A stretch of 64,000 nt of DNA from Streptosporangium sp. NBC_01495 (GCF_036250735.1 NZ_CP109430.1:10478001-10542000); one strand, 5' to 3'. Positions 24,182 to 33,477 are shown, counted from the stretch's first letter. Notes: generated by a model not told the origin, from the sequence alone. Translations and numbers: made by a program.

Positions 24182-25890
24182 TCCTCGTGGATGTAAAGAT
24201 CACCGCGGAACAGCGAGACCACGGCCCCGACGGCCGCCAGGACGGCGGCGAGGACGAAGACCACGACCAGACCCTGGTGGAACGGCCCGGACAGCAGCGT
24301 CGGCAGGAAGGTCCTGCTGGTCAGCGTCGTCACGGTCGAGACGGGCAGCTCGTGCAGCACGCCGGCCGCGTTCAGCAGCGAGGAGAGCGGGTTGCCGCCG
24401 AGGAACGCGGCGAACATCATCCCGACCGGGGGGATGGCGGAGACCGCGCTCACCGCGTGCGCCGGCACGCTCTGGGCGGTCAGGCCCGCGTGCAGCGCGC
24501 CGGGCAGCGACTGGGACAGCCCGGTGACCAGGAGCGAGAAGAACACGCCGATGGACAGCACCATGCCGGCGTTCTGGAAGGTGGCCCTGATGCCGGAGGC
24601 CACGCCGCGCTGGTCGGCGGGCACCGAGTTCATCACCGCCGTGGTGTTCGGCGCGGAGAACAGCCCGGAGCCGATGCCGTTGAACAGCAGCAGGAGCGCG
24701 AAGGCCGGATAGCCGAAGACGACCGGCAGCGCCAGCATGCCCAGGAAGGTCACGGCCATGAGGAGAAGGCCGCCGGTGGCCAGGAGCTTCGCCCCGTACC
24801 GGTCGGACAGGTAGCCGGAGACCGGCCCGGCGACGAGGAAGCCGAGGGTGAGCGGGCCCAGGTAGATGCCCGCCCACAGCGGGGTCTCCGCGAAGTCGTA
24901 ACCGTGCAGGGGCAGCCATATGCCCTGGAGCCAGATGATCAGTATGAACTGCAGCCCGCCACGGGCCGTCGCGTTGAGCAGCGCGGCCGCGTTCCCGGCC
25001 CAGAACGCCTGGATCCGGAAGAGCCCGAGATGGAACATCGGCTGCGCCACCCGCGTCTCCACCGCGCAGAACACGGCCATCAGGGCGAGGCCGCCGACCA
25101 GCCCCGCGATGACCAGCGGGTTGGTCCAGCCCTCGGTGTGGCCGCCGTAGGGCTGGATGCCGTACGTGATCGCGGCCAGTGACGCGGTCAGGCCGAGGGC
25201 GAAGGTCAGGTTGCCCCACCAGTCGATCCGCAGGTCGTGGCGGCGCGCCGCCGTCTCGTGCAGGTTCCGGTACGCCCACCAGGTGCCCACCAGGCCGATG
25301 GCCGCGCTGACCCAGAAGATCGACTGCCAGTGCCACGCGGACAGCAGCCCGCCCGCCATCAGCCCGATGAAGGTGCCGGCGAGCCCGGCGACCTGGTTGA
25401 CGCCCAGCGCCGTGCCGCGCTGGCGGGCCGGGAACGCGTCCGTGATGATCGCCGCGGAGTTCGCCATCAGCATGGCGCCGCCGACCCCCTGCACCAGCCG
25501 CCAGCCGATCAGCCACAGCGCGCCCGCCCGGCCGCCCGCCGGGACCAGCGCGAGTGCCACCGAGGCCGCGGTGAACACGGCGAAACCGGCACTGTAGACG
25601 CGCACCCGGCCGTACATGTCTCCCAGCCGTCCCAGCGTGACCACCAGCACCGCCGTCACCAGCATGTATCCCATGAGCATCCACAGCAGGTAGCTCACGT
25701 TCGCCGGTGCCAGCGGGTCGAGACGGATGCTGGTGAAGATGGCCGGCAGCGAGATGATCAGGATGGAGGCGTTCACCGTGGCCATGAGCATGCCCAGCGT
25801 CGTGTTGGACAGCACCGACCACTTGTAGGGAAGGCGCCCGCGCGGGCGGGAGGGTGGCCGGGCCGGGACGATGGTGACGGGGCTGCGCAT
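24166..25890 (-). CDS. MFS drug exporter, DHA2/EmrB-QacA type (14 TM)
   Basis: The 574-residue membrane protein has about 14 hydrophobic segments and MFS motifs such as LGRLGDMYGRVRVY after TM2, LIGWRLVQGVGGAMLMANS in TM4 and the motif C-like VNQVAGLAGTFIGLMAGG in TM5. It should export drugs or metabolites with proton import. I chose ATG 25890, where GGAGGG lies at the right distance, over an upstream ATG at 25935. The downstream MarR gene and the operator-like sequence upstream suggest inducible expression. Confidence 0.92.
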   Translation of the reverse strand: MRSPVTIVPARPPSRPRGRLPYKWSVLSNTTLGMLMATVNASILIISLPAIFTSIRLDPLAPANVSYLLWMLMGYMLVTAVLVVTLGRLGDMYGRVRVYSAGFAVFTAASVALALVPAGGRAGALWLIGWRLVQGVGGAMLMANSAAIITDAFPARQRGTALGVNQVAGLAGTFIGLMAGGLLSAWHWQSIFWVSAAIGLVGTWWAYRNLHETAARRHDLRIDWWGNLTFALGLTASLAAITYGIQPYGGHTEGWTNPLVIAGLVGGLALMAVFCAVETRVAQPMFHLGLFRIQAFWAGNAAALLNATARGGLQFILIIWLQGIWLPLHGYDFAETPLWAGIYLGPLTLGFLVAGPVSGYLSDRYGAKLLATGGLLLMAVTFLGMLALPVVFGYPAFALLLLFNGIGSGLFSAPNTTAVMNSVPADQRGVASGIRATFQNAGMVLSIGVFFSLLVTGLSQSLPGALHAGLTAQSVPAHAVSAVSAIPPVGMMFAAFLGGNPLSSLLNAAGVLHELPVSTVTTLTSRTFLPTLLSGPFHQGLVVVFVLAAVLAAVGAVVSLFRGDLYIHEEWEKR

Positions 25891-25892
25891 GA

Positions 25893-25945
25893 ACCCTCCA
25901 GATCGGCGAATCTGGCGGAAAGTTAGTTGACGCATGCTAAGTATA
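25893..25945 (-). promoter_or_regulatory. MarR-type operator, -10 box and ribosome-site hairpin
   Basis: On the minus strand TATACT (25945-25940) is a good -10. The overlapping TTAG-N10-CTAA (25923-25940) is a candidate MarR operator placed to block RNA polymerase. Further down, CCAGAT (25898-25903) pairs with ATCTGG (25910-25915) in a hairpin that includes part of the GGAGGG ribosome site, so translation may also be modulated. All roles are inferred from position. Confidence 0.55.
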
Positions 25946-26026
25946 CGTGCCGAGGTTCCCGTTCCAGACGTCGCACCCCAGGTCAGGGGTGGTACGCGCC
26001 GACGCTGCGGCCGTTTCCTCGACCGT

Positions 26027-26309
26027 GGGAACCGGCCTGGGAACGGGCCGCGAGAACCCTGGGAACCGGGTTGGGAACGGGCCGCGGGAACCTTGGGAAC
26101 CGGGTTGGGAACCGATCGCGGGAACCAGTCCGGGAAGTGACCGCGGGAACCGGTCTGGGAAGTGACCGCGGGAACCAGTCCGGAACCGGCCTGAGTGCCG
26201 CCTGCGGGAAACGGCTCGGGAAGTGACCGCGGGAGCCGGCTTGGGAACCGATCGCGGGAATCAGTCTGGGAGCCGGCCTGAGTGCCGGCTGCGGGAACCG
26301 GCCGCGGGA
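26027..26309. repeat. GGGAACCGG tandem repeat array
   Basis: About ten degenerate units built on CCGCGGGAACCGGNCTGGGAA, with spacing near 25-37 bp, fill the gap upstream of the exporter. Open frames here come only from the repeats. No gene is supported between 25946 and 26342. Confidence 0.85.
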
Positions 26310-26342
26310 TGCCGCCGCAGCCGTACCGCGCCGCCCGGGAGA

Positions 26343-26879
26343 TCAGGAAAGGCAGCCGACGTGTGCGAGGGCCTGCTTCAGCAGGACACCCTGCCCGCCG
26401 AGCATCTCCTGCTGCACCAGGGGTGACGAGGCCTCCTCGGGGGTGAACCAGACGAGGTCGAGGGCGTCCTGCCGGGGGCGGCAGTCACCGGCGACCGGGA
26501 CGACGTAGGCGAGGGACACCGCGTGCTGCCGGGGGTCGTGGTAGGGCGTGATGCCCTGGGTCGGGAAGTACTCGGCGATGGTGAACGGCTGCGGAGAGGC
26601 GGGGACGCGGGGCAGTGCCGTCGAGCCGAGGTCTTTCTCCAGGTGGCGCATGAGCGCGTCCCGGACACGCTCGTGGTGAAGCACGCGGCCGGAGACGAGG
26701 GCGCGGCTGACCGCTCCGTCCGATCCGATGCGCAGCAGCAGGCCGACACGCGTGACCACTCCCGTCTCGTCGACCCGTACCGGTACGGCGTCGACGTAGA
26801 GGATCGGCATCCGCGCGCGGGCCGACTCCAGTTCTTCGGGAGCGAGCCAGCCGGGCGTGGTTTCGGTCATTTCGGTCAT
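26343..26879 (-). CDS. DUF4916 / NUDIX-like protein
   Basis: The 178-residue protein begins TPGWLAPEELESARARMPILYVDAVPVRV and continues with VGLLLRIG and ALVSGRVLHHERVRDAL, then QHAVSLAYVVPV and ALDLVWFTPEEA. This matches the actinobacterial DUF4916 group, a NUDIX-fold family that often lacks the full catalytic NUDIX box; the glycine and glutamates of the classical box are not clear here. ATG 26879 is used (a second in-frame ATG lies three codons later). The function is unknown. It stands alone between two repeat arrays. Confidence 0.8.
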   Translation of the reverse strand: MTEMTETTPGWLAPEELESARARMPILYVDAVPVRVDETGVVTRVGLLLRIGSDGAVSRALVSGRVLHHERVRDALMRHLEKDLGSTALPRVPASPQPFTIAEYFPTQGITPYHDPRQHAVSLAYVVPVAGDCRPRQDALDLVWFTPEEASSPLVQQEMLGGQGVLLKQALAHVGCLS

Positions 26880-26936
26880 TGACCGATCGTACTTCGCGGT
26901 CGGCTCGGAAACGCGTTCTCTCCGGGCAACCGGCTC

Positions 26937-27175
26937 GTGGAACTCACGAAACTCATGGGCTTCACAGGCCCCATGGACTTCACGGGACTCACAGGTCTCA
27001 TGAAACTCATGGGACTCATGGGACAGGACTCACGGGGCTCATGGACCTCGCAGGAGTCACAGGTCTCATGGACTTCACGGGATCCACGGGATCCACGGGA
27101 CTCACGGGGTCCACGGGGTCCACGGGACTCACGGGGTCCACGGGGTCCACGGGATCCACGGGACCCACGGAAAGC
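26937..27175. repeat. 9-bp tandem repeat array (GGGACTCAC / GGGATCCAC)
   Basis: Nonamer units GGGACTCAY and GGGATCCAC are repeated more than twenty times with little interruption. Both strands stay open (the minus strand reads Asp-Pro-Val triplets), but no ribosome site or folded sequence is present, so I do not call a protein. The array marks the boundary between the housekeeping-accessory region and the natural-product locus. Confidence 0.93.
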
Positions 27176-27314
27176 GGGGCGGCGGGCCCGATGGTCCAGG
27201 GTGACCTACCGGCGGGGGCGCCCCCGCCCCTCGAAGGCCTCAAGGGACCGGTGGGAAGACCGAAGGGCTCCGCGCGGCGCGTCCGCCGCGGGGAGCCCGC
27301 CGATCATGGCCGCG

Positions 27315-28499
27315 CTAGATGTAGAACGTGTCGGGTTCGAGCCCGCACAGGATCCGGCCGTACAGCTCGGCGTTGGTGTCGGGGTGCATGAGGGCGTGCA
27401 GGTTGACGGCGGCGACGTCGCGGGCGATCCGCTGGATCGACACGTCGCTGTAGATCGAGGAGCCGCCGCTGGCCTGGGCCAGGATGTCCACGGCCGCCTT
27501 GCCGCGCTGGACCACGCCGCCCATCTCGGCCCGCGCCTTAACCCGCTCCGCGACGCTCCACGGCTCGCCCCGCCCGGCCTTGCCGTCCACGAGTTCGGCC
27601 AGGCGGTGGGCGTGGAACTCGGCCTCGTCGATCTTCATGGCCGCCTCGGCGACCTGGAGGTGGGTACGCGGTGCCGCGGCCTGGCTCTCGTACCCCGTGT
27701 ACGTGATCTTCCGGTTGGGCAGCCGCTCCAGGAACGTCTCCATGGCGGCCCTGGCCATGCCCAGGACCGAGCCGACGGACGAGGCGGAGGCGACCGGCAG
27801 CAGCGGGGCGCGGTAGATCGAGGCGCCGGCGTTGGCCTGCGAGGCCGACTGGCCGCCGAGTATCGCGCCCAGCGGCATCACGCGGTCGGCGGGGACGAAC
27901 ACGTCCTGTGCCACCGTGCTGACGCTGCCGGTGCCCCTCAGTCCCGAGGTGTCCCAGTCGTCCACGATCCGCAGGTCGGCCATGGGGACCAGCGCGAGGA
28001 TCGGCATGGGCGTGCCCTCGGGGTCCACCTGGATGGCCACGATCTCCTGCCACTGGCTGTGCCAGGCGCCGCTGATGAACCCCCACTTGCCGTTGACGAT
28101 CACGCCGCCGTCGGCGGGGGCGGCCATGGCGGAGGGGCTGAGCGTGCCGCACACGCGTACGTCCGGGGTCGAGAACACCTCGTCCTGGACGTGGTCGGGG
28201 AACAGCCCGACCATCCACGTCGGGATCCAGTAGACCGACGCGATCCAGGCGGTGGAGCCGTCGGCCCGGCCCAGCTCGGCGGCCACGTCGACGATCGTGC
28301 GGGTGTCGGCCTCGTAGCCGCCGAAACGGGTCGGCACGCGCAGTTTGAAGATCCCCGCGTCCGCGAGCGCGTCGATCGTCTCGTCGTGGAGACGCTTGTT
28401 CTGCTCCGACCATGCGGCGTTCCCGCGAATGACGGGCGCCAGGTCGGACACACGACGAACAAGTTCTTCCCGCGTCGGAATTTCGGTCGTCAGCACCAT
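27315..28499 (-). CDS. Acyl-CoA-dehydrogenase-fold flavin monooxygenase (group D)
   Basis: The 394-residue protein has the acyl-CoA dehydrogenase fold with the hydroxylase-type signature: ELGRADGSTAWIASV, GGVIVNGKWGFISGAWHSQW and PADRVMPLGAILGG, and lacks the catalytic Glu context of true dehydrogenases. Relatives use reduced FMN or FAD from a separate reductase to hydroxylate aromatic or carrier-bound substrates. ATG 28499 follows GGAGGAAA. It is transcribed toward the repeat boundary and is the first gene of the natural-product locus. It resembles, but is not a close copy of, the enzyme at 56063-57277. No flavin reductase gene is in the window. Confidence 0.88.
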   Translation of the reverse strand: MVLTTEIPTREELVRRVSDLAPVIRGNAAWSEQNKRLHDETIDALADAGIFKLRVPTRFGGYEADTRTIVDVAAELGRADGSTAWIASVYWIPTWMVGLFPDHVQDEVFSTPDVRVCGTLSPSAMAAPADGGVIVNGKWGFISGAWHSQWQEIVAIQVDPEGTPMPILALVPMADLRIVDDWDTSGLRGTGSVSTVAQDVFVPADRVMPLGAILGGQSASQANAGASIYRAPLLPVASASSVGSVLGMARAAMETFLERLPNRKITYTGYESQAAAPRTHLQVAEAAMKIDEAEFHAHRLAELVDGKAGRGEPWSVAERVKARAEMGGVVQRGKAAVDILAQASGGSSIYSDVSIQRIARDVAAVNLHALMHPDTNAELYGRILCGLEPDTFYI

Positions 28500-28606
28500 T
28501 TTCCTCCTCGTCGCCGGTCGACGAGACACCACGGTTCACGCAGGCGCTCATCTCGACACGAGAATCACATCCACGTCGTGCCCGCCGCACCTTTGTGATT
28601 GCTTAG

Positions 28607-29989
28607 TCAGGACGTCGCGGGCGGGATGTTCTGGTTGACTCGGAAGACGTTGCCCGGGTCGTGGACGGCCTTGATTGCCGCCAGCCGTTCGTAGACGCCG
28701 CCCGGGTAGGCCACCCGGACCCGCTCGTCGCCCTCGTCGGCGAGGAAGTTCACGTACGCCCCCTGGTCACCCTGCCGGATGGCGGCGGCGAACTCCGCCA
28801 CCCACGCCCGGTGGAGCGGGGACTCGGCGGGGTCCTCGTAGATGGCCGCCAGGTTGACCATGATCCTGCTCTGGCGGTGCCAGAAGGCCGTGGCGTCGGC
28901 GGGGACCCGCGCCATCGCGCCGCCGAGCACGCGGAGCTGGGCCGCGGGCAGGGTCGCGGTCGAGGTGTTCAGGTAGTGGATGATCGTGGCCGCGGTGTCG
29001 TGGTCGACCCGGTCGATGAACATGTTGGTGAAGTCGGAGATCGGGTGGAGGTCGTCCTCCGGGGGGCACATCCCGGCGTACGGCATCTCCCCCAGCAGGT
29101 CGGCGAGGGGCGGGGCGAGCGCACGGAAGCGGTCCATGACCCGCGAACCCTCCTCCGCCGGACCCGCGTAACACATCATCGCCATGATGACGGGCCTGCC
29201 GTGGTGCTCCTCGGGGACGAACGGCACGGGCGGCGAGGGCATGACGTTCGCGATCGCCGACAGTTCCTCGGGGGCGTCCTCGGCCTCGGTCACGAAGCCG
29301 AGGACGGTCTCCGCGGTGGCCGGCAGGACGAGCATGCCGCCGTAGACGCCGTCCAGCTCGTGCAGGCGGAACCTGAGGCGGGTGGCGACGCCGAAGTTGC
29401 CGCCGCCGCCGCGGATGGCCCAGAACAGGTCGGGGTGACGGTCCTCGTCGACGTGCAGGATCGCGCCGTCGGCGGTGACGATCTCGGCGGCCAGCAGGTC
29501 GTCGACGGTGAGCCCGTGCTTGCGCACGAGGTAGCCGATGCCTCCGCCGAGGGTGATGCCGCCGATGCCCACGGAGGCCGTGTCGCCGAACCCGGTGACC
29601 AGGCCGTGGGCGCCCACGGCCGCGGTGTACTCGCCGCAGGTCAGGCCCGTCTCGGCCCACGCGGTACGGCCTTCGACGTCGATGTCGATGCCCTTCATCG
29701 CGCTCAGGTCCAGGACCAGGCCTTCGCAGACGCCGTGCCCGGCGTTGCTGTGCCCGCCGCCGCGTACCGCGAGGGGGAGGCCGGTCTCCCGCGCGACGGC
29801 GATGACCCGCGCGACCTGCGCCGCGTTCGCCGGACGGAGGACGGCCACCGGCCGGCGGTCGGCCGTCCCGCCGTACACCACCGCACGCGCCTCGTCGTAT
29901 CCGCTGTCGTCCGGCGCGATGACCCGCCCGTCGAACTCCCGGCGCAGCGCGCGTACCAGGGCGGTGGTGCGGTCGATGGACATCGTCAC
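28607..29989 (-). CDS. FAD-linked oxidase, berberine-bridge-enzyme family
   Basis: The 460-residue protein has the p-cresol methylhydroxylase-type FAD domain: RGGGHSNAGHG, where His would carry the covalent 8-alpha-histidyl FAD, then ASVGIGGITLGGGIGYL, and the C-terminal BBE motif FRVNQNIPP. The position that carries a second, cysteinyl, FAD bond in bicovalent members (before the VGIGG) is not a Cys, so one covalent link is expected. Such oxidases dehydrogenate alcohols or amines and form C-C or C-O bonds. GTG 29989 follows GAGGAG. Residues about 125-270 are nearly identical to the paralogue at 35093-36478, also in DNA. Confidence 0.9.
   Translation of the reverse strand: MTMSIDRTTALVRALRREFDGRVIAPDDSGYDEARAVVYGGTADRRPVAVLRPANAAQVARVIAVARETGLPLAVRGGGHSNAGHGVCEGLVLDLSAMKGIDIDVEGRTAWAETGLTCGEYTAAVGAHGLVTGFGDTASVGIGGITLGGGIGYLVRKHGLTVDDLLAAEIVTADGAILHVDEDRHPDLFWAIRGGGGNFGVATRLRFRLHELDGVYGGMLVLPATAETVLGFVTEAEDAPEELSAIANVMPSPPVPFVPEEHHGRPVIMAMMCYAGPAEEGSRVMDRFRALAPPLADLLGEMPYAGMCPPEDDLHPISDFTNMFIDRVDHDTAATIIHYLNTSTATLPAAQLRVLGGAMARVPADATAFWHRQSRIMVNLAAIYEDPAESPLHRAWVAEFAAAIRQGDQGAYVNFLADEGDERVRVAYPGGVYERLAAIKAVHDPGNVFRVNQNIPPATS
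29181..29611 (-). repeat. Gene-conversion tract, copy A (inverted relative to 35471-35901)
   Basis: Read on the minus strand, 29611 down to 29319 is identical over 293 bases to 35471-35763, and 29289 down to 29181 is identical over 109 bases to 35793-35901. The 29 bases between them differ at many positions. Flanking gene sequence is clearly divergent, so the match is a recent transfer between paralogues, not general conservation. Confidence 0.95.
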
Positions 29990-30158
29990 GGGCGGACTCC
30001 TCAGCGGGTTTGCGGGAGTCGCGGGCGGACTCCTCGACGGGCTTCCGGGAGTGGCGGCCGGATCGGCGGCACCCCGGTCCGGATGCAGAGATCACCCCCG
30101 ATCCTCGGCCGGGGCCGCCCGCCGGACATCTTCGACGGTGCCGTCTGCGAGATTCCGC

Positions 30159-30271
30159 CGTTAACCTCCACACCGTGCGGCGGCCCGCTCCTCTTCCGCC
30201 GTTGATCTCCACACCGTGCGGCGGCCCGCTCCTCTCCCGCCGTGCGCACCGCTCTCCCGCCGTGCGCACCG
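30159..30271. repeat. Tandem repeats in a divergent promoter
   Basis: Two 43-bp units with CTCCACACCGTGCGGCGGCC are followed by two 20-bp units of CTCTCCCGCCGTGCGCACCG. They separate the berberine-bridge oxidase (minus) from the SDR (plus) and lie beside the palindromic site at 30285. Confidence 0.85.
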
Positions 30272-30284
30272 CGAGAATCGCTCA

Positions 30285-30300
30285 GCATTTCCAGAGATGC
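30285..30300 (+). promoter_or_regulatory. Cluster palindrome site 1: GCATTTCCAGAGATGC
   Basis: The arms GCATTTC and GAGATGC form an inverted repeat with one mismatch around a CA centre. The 19-base string CAGCATTTCCAGAGATGCG here is identical to that at 39319-39337. It lies 32 bases upstream of the SDR ATG and in the divergent gap with the oxidase. Confidence 0.7.
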
Positions 30301-30331
30301 GTCGCGGTCCGGCGCGACCGAAGCTTGCCGC

Positions 30332-31087
30332 ATGAGCGAATTCGCGGGCATGACCGTTTTAATCACCGGTGGCGGGAGCGGCATCGGATTGGCGACGGCC
30401 CGGCGCCTCGTGGAGGGCGGCGGCAAGGTGGTGCTGGCCGGGCGCGACATCGCCCGGCTGGGGGCGGCGGCGCGGGAGCTGGACGGCGGCGACCGGGTGC
30501 TGACCGTGCGGGCGGACGTCTCCCGGGTCGCCGACCTGGACGGGCTGGCGGACGAGATCGGCCGCCGCTACGGCCGCCTGACCGGCGTGTTCGCCAACGC
30601 GGGGGTGCCACACGCGGGCCGGGTCGCCGACGTCACGGAGGACGACTACGAGACGGTGGTGGGAGCCAACCTCAAGGGCACGTTCTTCACCGTCCAGAAG
30701 GCGCTGCCGCTCATGGGGGACGGCGGGTCTGTGGTGCTGAACGGATCGTGGCTGGCGCACCGGGGCGCGGCCATGGGCTCGCTGTACGCCGCCAGCAAGG
30801 CGGCCGTGCTGAGCCTCGCCCAGACCCTCGCTCCCGACCTGGCCGGACGCGGCATCCGCGTCAACGCCATCACGCCCGGCCACGTCCAGACGTCGATGCT
30901 CGACACGGTGACGACGGGCAACGACCAGGTGCGCGAGTTCTTCCGCAGCCAGGTCGCGCTCGGCCGGATCGGTGACCCGGCGGAGATCGCGGAGACCGTG
31001 GTCTTCCTGCTGTCCAAGCGCGCGTCGTACATCACCGGCCAGGAGTTCATCGTCGACGGCGGCCTCGTCAACTCCATCCCCGCCTGA
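30332..31087 (+). CDS. Short-chain dehydrogenase/reductase
   Basis: The 251-residue cytoplasmic SDR has TGGGSGIGLATA as cofactor loop, an acidic/basic RADVS segment, VFANAG, catalytic Ser in LNGSWLA and the YAASK catalytic pair. RD following the second strand (LAGRDIARLG) suggests NADP preference. The ribosome site before ATG 30332 is poor, and ATG 30350 is an alternative. It is the first plus-strand gene of the locus and probably oxidises or reduces a hydroxyl/keto group on the natural product or its sugar. Confidence 0.9.
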   Translation: MSEFAGMTVLITGGGSGIGLATARRLVEGGGKVVLAGRDIARLGAAARELDGGDRVLTVRADVSRVADLDGLADEIGRRYGRLTGVFANAGVPHAGRVADVTEDDYETVVGANLKGTFFTVQKALPLMGDGGSVVLNGSWLAHRGAAMGSLYAASKAAVLSLAQTLAPDLAGRGIRVNAITPGHVQTSMLDTVTTGNDQVREFFRSQVALGRIGDPAEIAETVVFLLSKRASYITGQEFIVDGGLVNSIPA

Positions 31088-31124
31088 CGGCGCGGGCCGA
31101 GGCCCCGGCCACGACGTCCCGTAC

Positions 31125-31320
31125 CCCGCTCCTCAAGCGCCGGCCGATCGGCCACCCGCCGGGTCCCGCTCCTCAAGCGCCGGCCGATCGGCCACCCGCC
31201 GGGTCCCGCTTCTCAAGCGCCGGCCAGTCGGCCACCCGCCGGGTCCCGCTCCTCAAACGCCGGCTGACCGGCCACCCGCCGGTTTCCGCGCCTCAATCGT
31301 CGGCTGATCGGCACCCGCAG
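31125..31320. repeat. 40-bp tandem repeat, 5 units
   Basis: CCTCAAGCGC recurs at 31131, 31171, 31211, 31251 and 31291, an exact 40-bp period. Most units contain the perfect palindrome GGCCGATCGGCC or a one-base variant. The array fills the gap between the SDR and SnoaL-like genes. Confidence 0.95.
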
Positions 31321-31364
31321 GGCTCCGGCCGCGGGGCTCGACAGCCATCCCACCTGGAGGAAAC

Positions 31365-31775
31365 ATGTCACCGTCCACCACCACCGTCGACGACGCGGCG
31401 GCCGTCCGCGAGGTCCCCCAGCGCGTCATCAGCGCCTGGGCGGACAACGACCCCGACGCCTTCGCCGCGGTCTTCGCCGCGGACGCCACCATGGTCCTGT
31501 CGGGCGGCGTGTTCGCGGCCGGCCGCGACCAGATCCGCGCCTTCATGGCCTCCGCCTTCGAGGGACCGTACCGGGGCACCCGCGTGGCCGGCCAGCCCAT
31601 CTCGGCGCGCTTCATCACCCCCGACGCGGCCGTCCTGGTCACCAAGGGCGGCGTGCTGGTCCCGGGAGAGACCGAGGTCGCGCCGGAGCGCGCCATCCGC
31701 GCCACCTGGGTGCTGACCAAGCAGGACGGCCAGTGGCTGCTGACCGCCTACCAGAACACCCCCATCGGCGCCTGA
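31365..31775 (+). CDS. SnoaL-like / DUF4440 NTF2-fold protein
   Basis: The 136-residue protein has the NTF2-like pattern: VREVPQRVISAWADNDPDAFAAVFAADATMVLSGG first helix-strand unit, GRDQIRAFMASAFEGPYRGT, then a four-stranded sheet ending WLLTAYQNTPIG. ATG 31365 follows GGAGG. The SgcJ-type small proteins found beside enediyne cores belong to this superfamily, as do polyketide cyclases, so a substrate-binding or cyclisation role in the locus is plausible but unproven. Confidence 0.88.
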   Translation: MSPSTTTVDDAAAVREVPQRVISAWADNDPDAFAAVFAADATMVLSGGVFAAGRDQIRAFMASAFEGPYRGTRVAGQPISARFITPDAAVLVTKGGVLVPGETEVAPERAIRATWVLTKQDGQWLLTAYQNTPIGA

Positions 31776-31876
31776 GCCCGGGTGCCCCTACGGGAGGTCA
31801 CGGGGTCGCCGTCGTCACGCCTTGAAGGTCCGGCCTCTGACGGGGCCCGGACATCCCCAGTGCGGAAGGAGGGCGC

Positions 31877-33445
31877 ATGGACCGGCCCAAGACGCGTCCG
31901 ATGAACGGCGCCGAGTACATCGAGAGCCTGCGCGACGATCGCGAGATCTACCTGTACGGCGAGCGCGTCAAGGACGTCACCTCGCATCCGGCCTTCCACA
32001 ACCCGGTGCGGATGACCGCGCGGCTGTACGACGCGTTGCACGACCCGGACCGCAACAAGGAGCTGATCGCGCCGACCGACAGCGGGGGCGACGGGTACAC
32101 GCACGCCTTCTTCACCACGCCCCGCTCGGCCGAGGACCTGGTCGCCCACCAGCGGGCCATCGCCGCCTGGGCCAGGATGAGCTACGGGTGGATGGGCCGC
32201 AGCCCCGACTACAAGGCGTCCTTCCTCGGCACGCTGGGCGCCAACGCCGACTTCTACGAGCCCTTCGGCGACAACGCGCGCCGCTGGTACCGGGAGTCGC
32301 AGGAGAAGGTCCTGTTCTGGAACCACGCGATCGTGCATCCGCCCGTGGACCGCAACCGGCCTCCCGACGAGGTGGCCGACGTCTTCGTCCATGTGGAGCG
32401 GGAGACCGACGCGGGCCTGGTGGTGAGCGGGGCCAAGGTCGTGGCGACGGGGTCGGCGCTGACCCACTACAACTTCATCGCCCACTACGGCCTGCCGATC
32501 AAGGACAAGAAGTTCGCGCTGGTGGCGACCATCCCCATGGGCGCGCCGGGGCTGAAGCTGATCTGCCGCCCCTCCTACACCGCCGCGGCGACGGTGATGG
32601 GCAGCCCGTTCGACTACCCGCTCTCCTCCCGGCTGGACGAGAACGACACCATCCTCGTGCTGGACAAGGTGTTCATCCCATGGGAGAACGTCTTCATCTA
32701 CGGGCACATCGGCAAGGTCCAGATGTTCACCGGCCGCTCCGGCTTCCCCGAGCGCTTCACCTTCCACGGCTGCACCCGTCTGGCGGTCAAGCTGGAGTTC
32801 ATCGCCGGCCTGCTCGCCAAGGCCGTGGAGATCACCGGGACCAAGGACTTCCGCGGGGTGCAGAGCCGGCTGGGTGAGGTGCTCGCCTGGCGCAACCTGT
32901 TCTGGGCCTTCTCCGACGCCGCCGCGCGCAACCCGGTCCCGTGGGTCAACGGCGCGGTCCTGCCCAACCCGGAGTACGGCCTGGCCTACCGGTGGTTCAT
33001 GCAGATCGGCTATCCCCGCGTCAAGGAGATCATCGAACAGGACATCGCCAGCGGCCTGATCTACGTCAACTCCAGCGCCGAGGACTTCAAGAACCCCGAG
33101 ATCCGCCCTTACCTGGACAGGTTCCTGCGCGGGTCCAACGGTGTCGACGCGGTCGAGCGGATCAAGGTGATGAAACTGCTGTGGGACTGCGTGGGCACGG
33201 AGTTCGGCGGACGGCACGAGCTGTACGAGCGCAACTACGCGGGCAACCACGAGAGCACCCGGGTCGAGCTGCTGTCCGCGCAGCTGGCCGGCGGGCAGGT
33301 CGACGGCTACAAGAGGTTCGTGGACGAGTGCCTGGCCGAGTACGACCTGGACGGCTGGCGGGTGCCCGACCTGGCCTCCTTCGACGAGCTGCGGCAGCTC
33401 AGGAACGGCCTGTTCAGCGGTCAGGACCTGGCGGGCCGGGATTGA
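31877..33445 (+). CDS. FADH2-dependent aromatic hydroxylase, HpaB/SgcC type
   Basis: The 522-residue enzyme belongs to the 4-hydroxyphenylacetate 3-monooxygenase oxygenase family: NGAEYIESLRDDREIYLYGERVKDVTSHPAF at the N terminus, the SYGWMGRSPDYKASFLGTL substrate/flavin region, FIPWENVFIYG and a C-terminal FGGRHELYERNYAG. In the C-1027 pathway the homologue SgcC hydroxylates carrier-bound beta-tyrosine at C3. With an aminomutase, adenylation and carrier protein encoded here, the same step is likely. Reduced flavin must come from a reductase encoded elsewhere. ATG 31877 follows GGAAGGAGG. Confidence 0.92.
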   Translation: MDRPKTRPMNGAEYIESLRDDREIYLYGERVKDVTSHPAFHNPVRMTARLYDALHDPDRNKELIAPTDSGGDGYTHAFFTTPRSAEDLVAHQRAIAAWARMSYGWMGRSPDYKASFLGTLGANADFYEPFGDNARRWYRESQEKVLFWNHAIVHPPVDRNRPPDEVADVFVHVERETDAGLVVSGAKVVATGSALTHYNFIAHYGLPIKDKKFALVATIPMGAPGLKLICRPSYTAAATVMGSPFDYPLSSRLDENDTILVLDKVFIPWENVFIYGHIGKVQMFTGRSGFPERFTFHGCTRLAVKLEFIAGLLAKAVEITGTKDFRGVQSRLGEVLAWRNLFWAFSDAAARNPVPWVNGAVLPNPEYGLAYRWFMQIGYPRVKEIIEQDIASGLIYVNSSAEDFKNPEIRPYLDRFLRGSNGVDAVERIKVMKLLWDCVGTEFGGRHELYERNYAGNHESTRVELLSAQLAGGQVDGYKRFVDECLAEYDLDGWRVPDLASFDELRQLRNGLFSGQDLAGRD

Positions 33446-33477
33446 GCCTCGTCCCACCCCCCAGGCCGCACGGGTGT

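Noticed and set aside
26937..27175. Collagen-like or repeat protein encoded by the 9-bp array
   Set aside because: Frames on both strands are open because of the nonamer; no start with a ribosome site and no flanking domain were found.
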